Below the pieces are notes generated by a model. It ran no database searches. It had not been told where the DNA came from and was given only the letters and a program-made list of their open reading frames with translations. The position numbers and the translations under genes were made by a program. From the NCBI RefSeq assembly GCF_001883705.2, contig NZ_MDEQ02000009.1, positions 62,001-126,000 of the forward strand: a stretch of 64,000 bases of DNA, in the 5' to 3' direction. The number at the start of each line of letters is the position of its first letter. The first letter of the stretch is position 1. The DNA is from Burkholderia catarinensis. Its GTDB lineage: Bacteria > Pseudomonadota > Gammaproteobacteria > Burkholderiales > Burkholderiaceae. This document shows positions 1 to 8,174 of this stretch, piece after piece.

Positions 1-765
1 CAGTCGCTGTGCGTGGGTGCAGCCTTGCTCGGATCCGTCGCGCATGCCGAACAGGTCGTGCGGGTCGGCACGCTCGCCGATTACGCACCGTTCGAATACA
101 AGGACGCGTCCGGCACGCTGCAGGGCATGGAGATCGACGTCGGCAAGAAGATGTGCGACGCGATGAAGGTCAGGTGCCAGTGGGTGACGATGGACTTCGA
201 CGCGTTGATTCCGGCACTGAAGGCGAAGCAGATCGATGCGGTGCTCGCGCAGATGTCGAAGACGCCGGAGCGCGAGCAGTCGGTCGATTTCACACGCATC
301 TTCACGACGGCGCCGGTGCAGTTCGTCGCGAAGCGGGGTTCGGGCGTCACCGACAACCCGGCAGCGCTGCGCGGCAAGACGATCGGCGTGCAGACTGCGT
401 CGACGCACGAGTCCTATTTGCGCCGCCGCTTGCCGGCGAGCAAGTCGGGCGTCAACGTGAAGGTCTACCAGACCCTCGACGAAGCGTGGCTCGATCTCGA
501 GGCCGGCCGCATCGACGGGGTGCTCGCGGACAGCACGGTGGCCTACGACTGGCTGGCGAAGTCCGGCAAGAAGGACGGCTTCGACTTCGTCGGCAAGCCG
601 ATCGCCGACGCGGAGACCTTCGGCGACGGCACTGCGATCGCCGTGCGCAAGGGCGACGCGGCGCTCAAGACGCTGTTCGACAAGGGCATCGCCCAGGTGC
701 AGGCCGATGGAACGTTCTCGGCCGCCAACAAGCGCTACTTCCCGTTCAGCATCGCGCCACAATAA
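1..765 (+). CDS. amino-acid ABC transporter substrate-binding protein, 5' end outside window
   Basis: Periplasmic binding protein of the family 3 solute-binding type, which captures a polar amino acid and delivers it to the membrane permeases encoded next. The frame is open from base 1 and begins inside a signal peptide (LLGSVAHA followed by EQVVRVG, a typical AHA cleavage site), so the true start lies before the window; a GTG at 13 is only an internal codon. The mature part shows the family layout: GTLADYAPFEY near the start, GMEIDVGKKMC, then a second lobe with DGVLADSTVAYDWL. The ATP-binding subunit is not in the window and may lie upstream. The substrate cannot be read from sequence; the downstream sulfur-amino-acid enzymes suggest a methionine- or cysteine-like compound, which is inference. 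Confidence 0.88.
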   Translation, partial: QSLCVGAALLGSVAHAEQVVRVGTLADYAPFEYKDASGTLQGMEIDVGKKMCDAMKVRCQWVTMDFDALIPALKAKQIDAVLAQMSKTPEREQSVDFTRIFTTAPVQFVAKRGSGVTDNPAALRGKTIGVQTASTHESYLRRRLPASKSGVNVKVYQTLDEAWLDLEAGRIDGVLADSTVAYDWLAKSGKKDGFDFVGKPIADAETFGDGTAIAVRKGDAALKTLFDKGIAQVQADGTFSAANKRYFPFSIAPQ

Positions 766-780
766 CCGCGCATCGGGTAC

Positions 781-808
781 GCGCGGCCGCCGGGCGGCGG
801 CGCGCGGC
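781..808. promoter_or_regulatory. GC-rich hairpin between binding protein and permease genes
   Basis: GCCGCC and GGCGGC face each other across a four-base loop, with further CG-rich pairing outside. It lies in the 74-base gap between the binding-protein stop and the first permease start. Such hairpins commonly protect or attenuate the message so that more binding protein than permease is made. No T-run follows, so it is not a clear terminator. Its role is inferred from position only. Confidence 0.3.
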
Positions 809-839
809 CGGTCTGCGCCTCGGAAGGAGCGATACCACG

Positions 840-1517
840 ATGAACATGTTGGTGAACTACGGCGCCCAGATCGCGGCGGGCGCGCTTGTCACGCTGGAAC
901 TCGCGCTCGCCGCGCTGTGTCTGGGCATGCTGTTCGGCATCGGCGGTGCGTCGGCGAAGCTGTCGAACGCCCGCTGGCTAAGCGGCGCGACCTACGCGGT
1001 GACCAATTTCCTGCGCGGCATTCCCGAATTCCTGATCCTGCTGATCTGTTACTTCGGGCTGTCGCGTCTGCTCAATACGCAGTTCGACGGCGCGATCACG
1101 GTCAGCCCGTTCTCGGCCGGCGTGATCGCGCTCGCGCTGGTGTTCGGCGCGTACTCGTCGGAGATGTTCCGCGGCGCGTTCCTCGCGGTGCCGGCCGGCC
1201 AGATCGAGGCGGCGCGTGCGTACGGGATGACGCGCCTGCAGACGCTGTGGTTCGTCCGCTTGCCTCAGGCCTGGCGGATTTGCCTGCCCAGCCTGAACAA
1301 CATGTGGCAGAACTTGCTGAAGGACACGTCGCTCGTATCGATCGTCGGGCTCGAGGACATGCTGCGCAAGGCCAACATCGCCGCACAGTTCACCAAGCAG
1401 CCGTTCGTCTTCTACATTGCGGTCGGCCTCGTCTACTTCGGTTTTCTTGCTGTCTCCAACCCGGCGTTCGCGTGGCTCGAACGCGTCGCGAGCCGCGGCT
1501 ACGCGACACGCACCTGA
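840..1517 (+). CDS. amino-acid ABC transporter permease (HisM/GlnP type)
   Basis: Inner-membrane subunit of 225 residues, the usual size for polar amino-acid permeases. ATG at 840 is preceded by GGAAGGAG, a strong ribosome binding site; the longer open frame upstream overlaps the binding-protein gene in another phase and is not coding. Hydrophobic segments cover about residues 10-35, 50-75, 85-105 and 185-210. The cytoplasmic EAA loop that docks on the ATPase is visible as EMFRGAFLAVPAGQIEAARA (about 103-122). A second permease follows after 12 bases, so the pair probably forms a heterodimer. Confidence 0.9.
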   Translation: MNMLVNYGAQIAAGALVTLELALAALCLGMLFGIGGASAKLSNARWLSGATYAVTNFLRGIPEFLILLICYFGLSRLLNTQFDGAITVSPFSAGVIALALVFGAYSSEMFRGAFLAVPAGQIEAARAYGMTRLQTLWFVRLPQAWRICLPSLNNMWQNLLKDTSLVSIVGLEDMLRKANIAAQFTKQPFVFYIAVGLVYFGFLAVSNPAFAWLERVASRGYATRT

Positions 1518-1529
1518 ACAGGCCCCGCC

Positions 1530-2225
1530 ATGAACGACTTTCTTGCCCTGATCGCCCAGTCCGGCCCGGACATCGCGCGCGGCGTGTGGATCACGCTGGA
1601 ACTGCTGGTGCTGTCGTGCACGCTCGCATTCGCGCTTGCGGTGCCGCTCGCCGTCGCGCGTGTGTCGGAGAGCCGCTGGTTGTCCACGCCGAGCCGCCTC
1701 TTCATGTCGGTGTTTCGCGGTACGCCGCTGCTCGTGCAGATCTTCGTGCTGTATTACGGCCTCGCGCAGTTCCCGGCCGTGCGCGCGTCGCCGCTGTGGC
1801 TGCTGATCGGCGGCTCGTTCTCGTGCGCGCTATGTGCGCTGACGCTCAACCTCGCCGCCTATATGGCGGAGGATCTCCGCGGCGGGATCGCCGCCGTGCC
1901 CGCCGGTGAAAAGGAGGCCGCGCTCGCGTTCGGGATGAGCCGCTTCATGCTGACCTGGTGCGTGGTCGTGCCGCGCGCAATCGGCATCGTCGCGCCGACA
2001 CTCGGCAACGAGATCGTGCTGCAGCTCAAGTCGACCGCGCTCGCGAGCACGATCACCGTGCTCGACCTGACGGGCGTTGCGCGGCGCATTTCGATCGAAA
2101 CCTATACGACTGACGCACTGATGCTGGCCGGCATCGTGTACGTCGGCATCACGGCGGTCCTGTCGACCGTGCTGAGACGCGTGGAAGGCACGCTCAACCG
2201 CCATCTGGGCCGTGTGCGTGCATAG
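1530..2225 (+). CDS. amino-acid ABC transporter permease (second subunit)
   Basis: Inner-membrane permease of 231 residues, partner of the preceding one. It carries the same family signature, an EAA loop reading GGIAAVPAGEKEAALAFGMS (about residues 117-136), and a typical N-terminal helix with GVWITLELLVLSC. Only 12 bases separate it from the upstream permease and it is followed closely by the PLP-enzyme gene, so all are probably one transcript. The ribosome binding site is weak, which fits translational coupling to the gene before it. Confidence 0.9.
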   Translation: MNDFLALIAQSGPDIARGVWITLELLVLSCTLAFALAVPLAVARVSESRWLSTPSRLFMSVFRGTPLLVQIFVLYYGLAQFPAVRASPLWLLIGGSFSCALCALTLNLAAYMAEDLRGGIAAVPAGEKEAALAFGMSRFMLTWCVVVPRAIGIVAPTLGNEIVLQLKSTALASTITVLDLTGVARRISIETYTTDALMLAGIVYVGITAVLSTVLRRVEGTLNRHLGRVRA

Positions 2226-2268
2226 CGGCGCCGGATGGAACCGACCTATCGAACGATCCGAGGACGAC

Positions 2269-3438
2269 ATGGGATACAAGCTTGAAACGCTGGCGCTTGC
2301 CGCCGACCGCGATGTGACCGACGAGAAAACGGTCGCGCCCGCGATCCACTATTCGGCCGTGTTCAAGGCTGCCGGCAGCGAGGAATTCGCGGAGATGTCG
2401 AGCGTGCCGCAGCATCCGCGCAACTACACCCGCTACGGTAACCCCGTCCACGAGCGTGTGAAGGCGGTCATGGCCGAGCTGGAAGGCACGGAAACCGCAC
2501 TCGTCACGGCATCCGGGATGGGGGCGATCGCGACGGCGATCCTCAGCCTCGTGAAGGCCGGCGATCATGTGATCGGCCAGACGCGCCACTACATGAGCAC
2601 GACGAAATTGCTCGACGACATGCTGCGCAAGTTCGGCGTGGACGTGACGTTCGTCGACCAGACCGACGCGGCCGCGTTCGACCGTGCGATTCGTCCGAAC
2701 ACGCGGCTGATCGTGCTCGAAACGCCGGTCAATCCTCTTTTGCTCGTGACCGACATCTCGGCGGTGACCGAACTCGCGCGGGCGCGCGGCATCCTGACGC
2801 TCGCGGACAACACGTTCGCGTCGCCGGTTAACCAGCAGCCGCATCGGCTCGGTGTCGACATCGTCGTCCACAGCGCAACCAAGTACCTCGGTGGTCATCA
2901 CGACCTCACCGGCGGCGTGATCTGCACGAGCCGGGTGCTCGCCGAGCAGATCTGGCACACGCACATCACGCTTGGCTCGGTGTTGTCGCCGATGGACGCA
3001 TGGCTGCTGTTGCGCGGCCTGCGCACGCTGCCGCTGCGCGTCGAGCGGATCAATGCGAACGCGCTCGCGCTCGCCGAGTTTCTCGAACGGCATCCGAAGA
3101 TCGAGCGCGTGTGCTATCCGGGCCTGCGCAGCCATCCGCAGCACGCGCTCGCGTGTCGGCAGATGCGCGGGTTCGGCGGCGTGGTTGCGTTCGGCGTGCG
3201 GGGCGGCTACGACGACGCGCAGCGTTTCGTCGAGGCGCTTCGCTTGCCGCTGAACGCCGGCAACCTCGGCGGCGTCGATTCGCTCGCGATCCACACGGCG
3301 TCGATGTGGGCCGGCACGATGTCTGCGGAGCAGATGCGCGCGGCCGACATTCCCCTCAACTTCATTCGCTACTCGGTCGGCGTCGAGCACGTCGACGACC
3401 TGACGGCGGACCTCGCGCAGGCGCTGGAATGCATCTGA
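2269..3438 (+). CDS. trans-sulfuration-family PLP enzyme (cystathionine synthase/lyase-like)
   Basis: Cytoplasmic PLP enzyme of 389 residues in the Cys/Met metabolism family, which makes or breaks bonds at the beta or gamma carbon of sulfur amino acids. ATG at 2269 sits behind a GAGG-type ribosome binding site; an earlier GTG in frame is overlapped by the permease gene. Seen are YTRYGNP near residue 47, the SGMGAI phosphate-binding turn, LETPVNPLL, and the Schiff-base lysine in [12 protein letters not shown]. Where methionine gamma-lyases carry a Tyr-Gly-Cys-Thr motif this protein reads Tyr-Met-Ser-Thr, so a classical methionine gamma-lyase is not proven. It could equally be a cystathionine gamma-synthase or lyase. 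Position between an importer and a homocysteine methyltransferase supports a catabolic or salvage role. Confidence 0.85.
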   Translation: MGYKLETLALAADRDVTDEKTVAPAIHYSAVFKAAGSEEFAEMSSVPQHPRNYTRYGNPVHERVKAVMAELEGTETALVTASGMGAIATAILSLVKAGDHVIGQTRHYMSTTKLLDDMLRKFGVDVTFVDQTDAAAFDRAIRPNTRLIVLETPVNPLLLVTDISAVTELARARGILTLADNTFASPVNQQPHRLGVDIVVHSATKYLGGHHDLTGGVICTSRVLAEQIWHTHITLGSVLSPMDAWLLLRGLRTLPLRVERINANALALAEFLERHPKIERVCYPGLRSHPQHALACRQMRGFGGVVAFGVRGGYDDAQRFVEALRLPLNAGNLGGVDSLAIHTASMWAGTMSAEQMRAADIPLNFIRYSVGVEHVDDLTADLAQALECI

Positions 3439-3463
3439 CCTTCCGGCTCACCGATACTCGACC

Positions 3464-4411
3464 ATGACCCATCTTTCCCAACCGATCCGGGGCAGCATCG
3501 TCGCGCTCGTCACACCGATGCACGACGACGGCAGCCTCGATTTTCCGGCGCTGCGTGCGCTCATCGACTGGCACGTCGCGAGCGGCACCGCCGCGCTCGT
3601 CGCGGTCGGCACCACCGGCGAATCTCCAACCGTCTCCGTCGACGAGCATCTGCGCGTGATCGCAGCGTGCGTCGAGCACGCCGCCGGACGCATCCCGGTG
3701 ATCGCCGGCAGCGGCGCGAATTCGACGGCCGAGGCGATCGAGCTGACCACGCGTGCGAAGGCGCTTGGCGCGAGCGCGTCGCTGCAGGTGGTGCCGTACT
3801 ACAACAAGCCGACGCAGGATGGCCTGTACCGGCACTTCGCGCGGATCGCCGAGGCGGTCGACCTGCCTGCGATCCTCTACAACGTACCGGGCCGCACGGT
3901 GGCCGATCTCCGCGATGAGACGGTGTTGCGCCTTGCGAGCGTGCCGGGCATCGTCGGTATCAAGGACGCGACGGGCGACCTCGAGCGCGGGATGCGCGTG
4001 TTGCGCGCGGCGCCGCCCGGTTTCGCGGTCTACAGCGGCGACGACGCGACCGCGCCGCTTCTGATGCTGATGGGCGGCAGCGGCAATATATCCGTGACCG
4101 CCAACGTCATGCCGCGCGCGATGGCCACGCTGTGCGACGCCGCGCTCGCCGGCGATGTGGCCACGGTGCGCGAATTGCAGCTTGCGATGATCGACCTGCA
4201 CGGCGCGCTGTTCGCCGAAGCGAACCCGATCCCGGTGAAGTGGCTGCTCGAGCGGATGGGCAAGGTGCGCGGAGGCATCCGGTTGCCGCTGACGCGTCAC
4301 GATGAGCGCTTTCATGTGGCGCTGGCGGATGCGTACGATCGCGTAGAGGCGGCGTACGATTCGATCCTGCAGCAGCCGGGGTCGATCGCAACGGTGGAGC
4401 TCGGACAATGA
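3464..4411 (+). CDS. DapA-family lyase (dihydrodipicolinate synthase / N-acetylneuraminate lyase family)
   Basis: Class I aldolase of 315 residues. The family joins or splits pyruvate-like keto acids and aldehydes through a lysine Schiff base. The motifs are intact: GTTGESPT (about residue 48), [16 protein letters not shown] with the catalytic tyrosine, and GIKDATGD carrying the active-site lysine. It is about 20 residues longer than housekeeping DapA, with an extra C-terminal tail. Its place between a trans-sulfuration enzyme and a homocysteine methyltransferase suggests a specialised paralogue rather than the lysine-biosynthesis enzyme, for example one acting on a keto acid released by the PLP enzyme; that is inference. 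No clear ribosome binding site is seen. The stop overlaps the next start as ATGA. Confidence 0.85.
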   Translation: MTHLSQPIRGSIVALVTPMHDDGSLDFPALRALIDWHVASGTAALVAVGTTGESPTVSVDEHLRVIAACVEHAAGRIPVIAGSGANSTAEAIELTTRAKALGASASLQVVPYYNKPTQDGLYRHFARIAEAVDLPAILYNVPGRTVADLRDETVLRLASVPGIVGIKDATGDLERGMRVLRAAPPGFAVYSGDDATAPLLMLMGGSGNISVTANVMPRAMATLCDAALAGDVATVRELQLAMIDLHGALFAEANPIPVKWLLERMGKVRGGIRLPLTRHDERFHVALADAYDRVEAAYDSILQQPGSIATVELGQ

Positions 4412-5337
4412 ACGGAATGACGCTACTCGACGGCGGCATGGGGCGCGAGCTGGCACGAATCGGCGCGCCGTTCCGGCAGCCGGAATGGTCGGCGCTCGCG
4501 CTGATGGAAGCGCCGCACTACGTCAATCTCGCGCATGACGCGTTTATTGCCGCGGGCGCCGACGTCATCACCGCGAACAGCTATGCGATCGTGCCGTTCC
4601 ATATTGGCGAAGACCGGTTTCGGCGCGACGGCGCCGGGCTCGCGGCGCTCGCCGGGCAGATCGCGCGGCAGTCGGCCGGCCGCGCGGGGCGGCCGGTGCG
4701 CGTCGCCGGCTCGCTGCCGCCGACGGGCGGTTCGTACCGGCCCGATCTGTTCGACACGGCGCGCGCCGACGTGATCCTGGCGACGCTCGTCGACGGACTC
4801 GATCCGTATGTCGACCTGTGGCTGGCGGAGACACAGAGCCTGACCGGCGAGATCGGCGCGGTTCGGCGCGCGCTGGGTGCGAATTCGAAGCCGCTATGGG
4901 TGTCGTTCACGTTGCGCGACGATGTCGATGACGGCGCGCAGCCCGTGCTGCGGTCGGGGCAGACGCTCGACGAGGCGGTCGACGCCGCGTTGTCGGCGCG
5001 CGCTGCCGCGCTGCTGTTCAACTGCAGCCAGCCCGAAGTGATGGGGCCGGCAGTCGAAGCGGTGCGAGTCGCGCTTGTGCGCGCGGGCGCGGCGCTGCCG
5101 GTTGGCGTCTATGCGAACGCATTTCCGCCGCAGCGCGATGACGCGCAGGCGAATGAGGAACTGCACGGATTGCGCAGCGACCTCGATCCGCCCGGCTATA
5201 CGCAATGGGCAGGGCAATGGATCGAGATGGGCGCGCAGATTGTCGGCGGGTGCTGCGGCATCGGCCCCGACCACATCGCGGCGCTGCGGAGCGCGATCGA
5301 TGCGCGCGGTGCCTGCACGACTGGAACGGCGGTATGA
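4408..5337 (+). CDS. homocysteine S-methyltransferase family protein
   Basis: Cobalamin-independent methyltransferase of 309 residues that moves a methyl group, usually from S-methylmethionine or a betaine-like donor, to homocysteine. The fold begins with [12 protein letters not shown]. The zinc site that activates the homocysteine thiol is present as LLFNCSQPE (Cys about 208) and [12 protein letters not shown] (Cys-Cys about 285). The start overlaps the stop of the DapA-like gene by four bases and the stop overlaps the next ATG in the same way, so the three genes are translationally coupled. The combination implies a pathway that yields or recycles methionine from an imported sulfur compound. 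Confidence 0.88.
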   Translation: MNGMTLLDGGMGRELARIGAPFRQPEWSALALMEAPHYVNLAHDAFIAAGADVITANSYAIVPFHIGEDRFRRDGAGLAALAGQIARQSAGRAGRPVRVAGSLPPTGGSYRPDLFDTARADVILATLVDGLDPYVDLWLAETQSLTGEIGAVRRALGANSKPLWVSFTLRDDVDDGAQPVLRSGQTLDEAVDAALSARAAALLFNCSQPEVMGPAVEAVRVALVRAGAALPVGVYANAFPPQRDDAQANEELHGLRSDLDPPGYTQWAGQWIEMGAQIVGGCCGIGPDHIAALRSAIDARGACTTGTAV

Positions 5338-5771
5338 AACTCGACGGCATCGACCGGAAAATCATTGATGCGTTGTGTGCGGACGCGCGCATTCCGCTTG
5401 CCGCGCTGGCCGATCGGATCGGCCTGTCGCGGCAGGCCGTCCGCCATCGGGTAGATCGGCTGGAAGCACTGAAGATCATCGCGGGATACACGCTGCGGCT
5501 CGCGTTGCCCGACGATGCGGCACCCGTGCGCGCGGTGATGCTGGTCTATCGCAAGGACCGGATGCGCGGCGCGGACGTACTCGCCGCGCTCGAGGGGATC
5601 GCCGAGGTGCGCGATTGCTCGGTGCTGAGCGGGGAGGTCGATCTGCTGGTTCAGATCGAGGCCGCGTCGCACGAGCGGATCAGCGAGATATGGGCGTCAA
5701 TCAGCGCGACTGACGGGGTACAGAACATGACAACCTGCTTCGTGCTCGATTCGGTGGTTCACAAACGATGA
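5334..5771 (+). CDS. Lrp/AsnC family transcriptional regulator
   Basis: Regulator of 145 residues with the N-terminal AsnC helix-turn-helix (DRKIIDALCADARIPLAALADRIGLS, given here only to mark residues 6-31) and a C-terminal RAM/Lrp ligand-binding domain ending in the usual TTCFVLDSV strand. Members bind an amino acid and switch nearby transport and catabolic genes. It overlaps the methyltransferase stop as ATGA, so it is the last gene of the operon and probably controls it in response to the imported amino acid. Its end abuts a decayed IS fragment. Confidence 0.88.
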   Translation: MKLDGIDRKIIDALCADARIPLAALADRIGLSRQAVRHRVDRLEALKIIAGYTLRLALPDDAAPVRAVMLVYRKDRMRGADVLAALEGIAEVRDCSVLSGEVDLLVQIEAASHERISEIWASISATDGVQNMTTCFVLDSVVHKR

Positions 5772-5908
5772 GCGCCTTGCCGCAGTGCAAATGCGATCTG
5801 CTCGTCCGTCAACTTGCTCGTGTTCATGGCATGGCCTTCGTGTCCGCCTGGACACATCAGGCCGAATTTCTCCACTTTTGAACCGGACTATTTCCTGGGT
5901 CAGGGTCA
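5772..5908 (-). mobile_element. decayed end of an IS3-like insertion sequence (start of orfA only)
   Basis: On the minus strand an ATG at 5827 opens MNTSKLTDEQIAFALRQ, which matches the first residues of IS3-family OrfA transposases, and then stops matching within a few codons where the Lrp gene ends. Upstream of it the sequence TGACCCTGACCCAG at about 5895-5908 looks like the outer terminal inverted repeat of such an element. Only about 135 bases remain, with no transposase body, no second end and no obvious target duplication. The fragment is inert and marks a past insertion and deletion directly behind the regulator. Confidence 0.55.
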
Positions 5909-5992
5909 ATGTCATTTCACGGCGGCATGGAATGAATCGGTTGCTCGAGTGTTGTCGATAGATATCAGCTACCGACCTTGTTCAGGAACGAA

Positions 5993-6772
5993 ATGAGTGC
6001 TTTGACCGAACTGCTGGATGCTTCCGTCGCCGCGTGGAACGAGTCGATCGACGCGTTTTGTCGCTTGCAGGATGTGGGCTTCGTGGAACGCGGCGCGCAT
6101 GGAACGAAGGCGATCTACAGTGGCGCGCCCGTGGCCGTGCTGAACGCGGTCATCAGCGTGACGCGTCAGCCCGATGTCGACGAAATCAGGCGTCTTTCCG
6201 GAGTGTTCAGCGCGTGCGAATTGCCGTGGAGCATTCAGACACGCGATGCGAGCACGCAGGCCGACGAGATCCGGCGGATCGCGGACGATCATGGCCTGAC
6301 GCAACATGTCGCGTTGCCGTTCATGACGAAGCGGCTGGAGCGCGCCGTCGCGCCGGCGAACGGCGACGGGCAAGCGGTCGTGCGGCGCGTAACGGCAGCG
6401 GACAGCGAACGGTACAACGGCGCGCTTGCCGCTGGCTATGAGGCGCCGGAGGGCGTATTTCGAAGGCTGAGCGCGCCGGCGGTCCTGGAAGCCGACGGCA
6501 TGATGGGCTTTTGGGTGGAGTTCGACGGGATCCCGGTCGCGACCTCGTTCGGCGTCGTGCGCAACGGTCAGGTCGGCGTATTCAATGTGTCGACACTACC
6601 CGCCTATCGGCGACGAGGTTACGCGCGGGCCGCGACTCAGGCGGTACTGGATGCCGCGTTCGAGACAGGCGCGCATACCGCGTTTCTGCATTGCACGCCG
6701 GCAGGGCGCCACGTGTACGAGTCGATGGGCTTTACCGCCGGCGAGGCGTGGCAGGTATACGTCGGTCGCTGA
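5993..6772 (+). CDS. GNAT family N-acetyltransferase
   Basis: Protein of 259 residues whose C-terminal half is a GNAT acetyltransferase domain: FWVEFDGIPVATSFGVV, then the acetyl-CoA pyrophosphate loop VSTLPAYRRRGYARAAT (about residues 201-217), and the closing FLHCTPAGRHVYESMGF. The N-terminal 130 residues form a second, degenerate domain as in other two-domain members. ATG at 5993 is chosen because AGGAACG lies just before it; a TTG at 5978 is in frame but has no ribosome binding site. The acceptor substrate is unknown. It stands alone between the IS remnant and a convergent MFS gene. Confidence 0.8.
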   Translation: MSALTELLDASVAAWNESIDAFCRLQDVGFVERGAHGTKAIYSGAPVAVLNAVISVTRQPDVDEIRRLSGVFSACELPWSIQTRDASTQADEIRRIADDHGLTQHVALPFMTKRLERAVAPANGDGQAVVRRVTAADSERYNGALAAGYEAPEGVFRRLSAPAVLEADGMMGFWVEFDGIPVATSFGVVRNGQVGVFNVSTLPAYRRRGYARAATQAVLDAAFETGAHTAFLHCTPAGRHVYESMGFTAGEAWQVYVGR

Positions 6773-6820
6773 GTGACGTGGGCGCACGCACTCGGGAATC
6801 GCTCGCGTTTTCCGGGCAGC

Positions 6821-6840
6821 GCCCGGCGAATTCGCCGGGC
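6821..6840. terminator. perfect 20-base palindrome between convergent genes
   Basis: GCCCGGCGAATTCGCCGGGC is a perfect palindrome in the 98-base gap between the acetyltransferase stop and the stop of the MFS gene on the other strand. Position and strength suit a bidirectional terminator; there is no strong T-run on either side, so it is not a textbook intrinsic terminator. Confidence 0.5.
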
Positions 6841-6870
6841 ATTGAACGGCGGTCATTCCATCGCCGGCAG

Positions 6871-8148
6871 TCAAAGCGATGTGGCTTTCGTCTCCGGCAA
6901 CAGGAGAACCGCCAGCAGCACCACGCCATAGGCCGCGCCCGAAAAGATCGCGATGGCCAGCGCCAGGCCGAGCGAATGGCTCAGCATCCCGACGAGGCTC
7001 GGGAACAGCGCGCCGATCCCGCGACCGAAGTTATAGGTGAAGCTTTGCGCGTTCGCGCGGAAGTCCGACGGGTACAGTTCCGTCAGGTATGCGCCGACCC
7101 CGCTGAAGATGCCGCATGAAGAAAAACCCAGCGGAAAGCCCAGCCACAGCATCTGCGCATTCGACAGCGGAAGCGTCAGGTACAGACACACCGACACGAG
7201 GGACAGCGCGGAGAACAGCATGAAGTTGCGCCGGCGTCCCCAGAGGTCGGAGAGGTACGCGCCGACGACATATCCGCAGAACGACCCCACGATGATCACG
7301 AACAGATACGCGCTGGTGTCGAGCACGGACAGGTGTCGCTCGATCTTGAGGAATGCCGGCAGCCAGGTGGACATCGCATAGAAACCGCCCTGAATGCCCG
7401 TGCATAGCAGCGCGGCCAGGACCGTGCGTCGCACCTGCGAGCGCGAGAAGATGGCCCACACCGACGGCTGGCTCGCGCCTTGTTTCCTGGCGGCGTCCGC
7501 CTGCACGAACACGTCGGGTTCCTGCACGTGCTTGCGGACGTAGAGCACGAGCAAGGCGGGCACGATTCCAACCCAGAAAAGGCTGCGCCAGGCCAGCGAC
7601 TCGGGCAGAACGGAAAACGCAATGCTGTAGAGAATCGCCGCGCAACCCCAGCCGATTGCCCAGCCGCTTTGTACCAGGCCGACCGCCTTGCCGCGATGTG
7701 CCGGCGCGACGATCTCGCCGATCAGCACGGCGCCCACGGCCCATTCGCCGCCGAAGCCGAGCCCTTGCAGCGCGCGAAGGACGAAGATCTGCTCGAAATT
7801 CTGCGCGAAGCCGATCGCCAGCGTGCAGACCGAGAACCACAGGATGGTCCCTTGCAATACCTTGACCCGTCCGTATCGATCGGCCAGGATGCCGGCGATC
7901 CAGCCGCCCACTGACGAGAAAATCAGTGTCACGGTGCTCAGCAGGCCTGCCTTGCCGCGATCGAGGCCCCACAGGTCGATCAGCGAAGCCAGCACGAAGC
8001 TGAACACCATGAAATCGAACGCATCGGTGGCCCAGCCGGCGAACGACGCCTTGAACGCGCGCTTTCCCGCAGGATCGAGTTCCCCATACCAGGACGGGCG
8101 GAATACGGCAGGTAACGAGACTCGCCCGGCATTTCTTGTTGATGTCAT
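6871..8148 (-). CDS. MFS transporter, sugar/aromatic-acid proton symporter type
   Basis: Twelve-helix major facilitator of 425 residues. The N-terminal half has WATDAFDFMVFSFVLASL typical of the NanT/aromatic-acid symporter group and the loop 2-3 motif GILADRYGRVKVLQ; a second RGKAVG motif follows helix 5. Its start lies 27 bases after the stop of the molybdo-hydroxylase gene and both share the minus strand, so it is the last gene of that operon and probably imports the hydroxylase's substrate. What the substrate is cannot be told. Confidence 0.87.
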   Translation of the reverse strand: MTSTRNAGRVSLPAVFRPSWYGELDPAGKRAFKASFAGWATDAFDFMVFSFVLASLIDLWGLDRGKAGLLSTVTLIFSSVGGWIAGILADRYGRVKVLQGTILWFSVCTLAIGFAQNFEQIFVLRALQGLGFGGEWAVGAVLIGEIVAPAHRGKAVGLVQSGWAIGWGCAAILYSIAFSVLPESLAWRSLFWVGIVPALLVLYVRKHVQEPDVFVQADAARKQGASQPSVWAIFSRSQVRRTVLAALLCTGIQGGFYAMSTWLPAFLKIERHLSVLDTSAYLFVIIVGSFCGYVVGAYLSDLWGRRRNFMLFSALSLVSVCLYLTLPLSNAQMLWLGFPLGFSSCGIFSGVGAYLTELYPSDFRANAQSFTYNFGRGIGALFPSLVGMLSHSLGLALAIAIFSGAAYGVVLLAVLLLPETKATSL

Positions 8149-8174
8149 CGAGTTATCCGCGGGTGGAAACGGCT

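Noticed and set aside
2269-3438. Naming the PLP enzyme methionine gamma-lyase
   Set aside because: The Cys of the usual Tyr-Gly-Cys-Thr motif is Ser here, and the family cannot be resolved to one reaction by eye.
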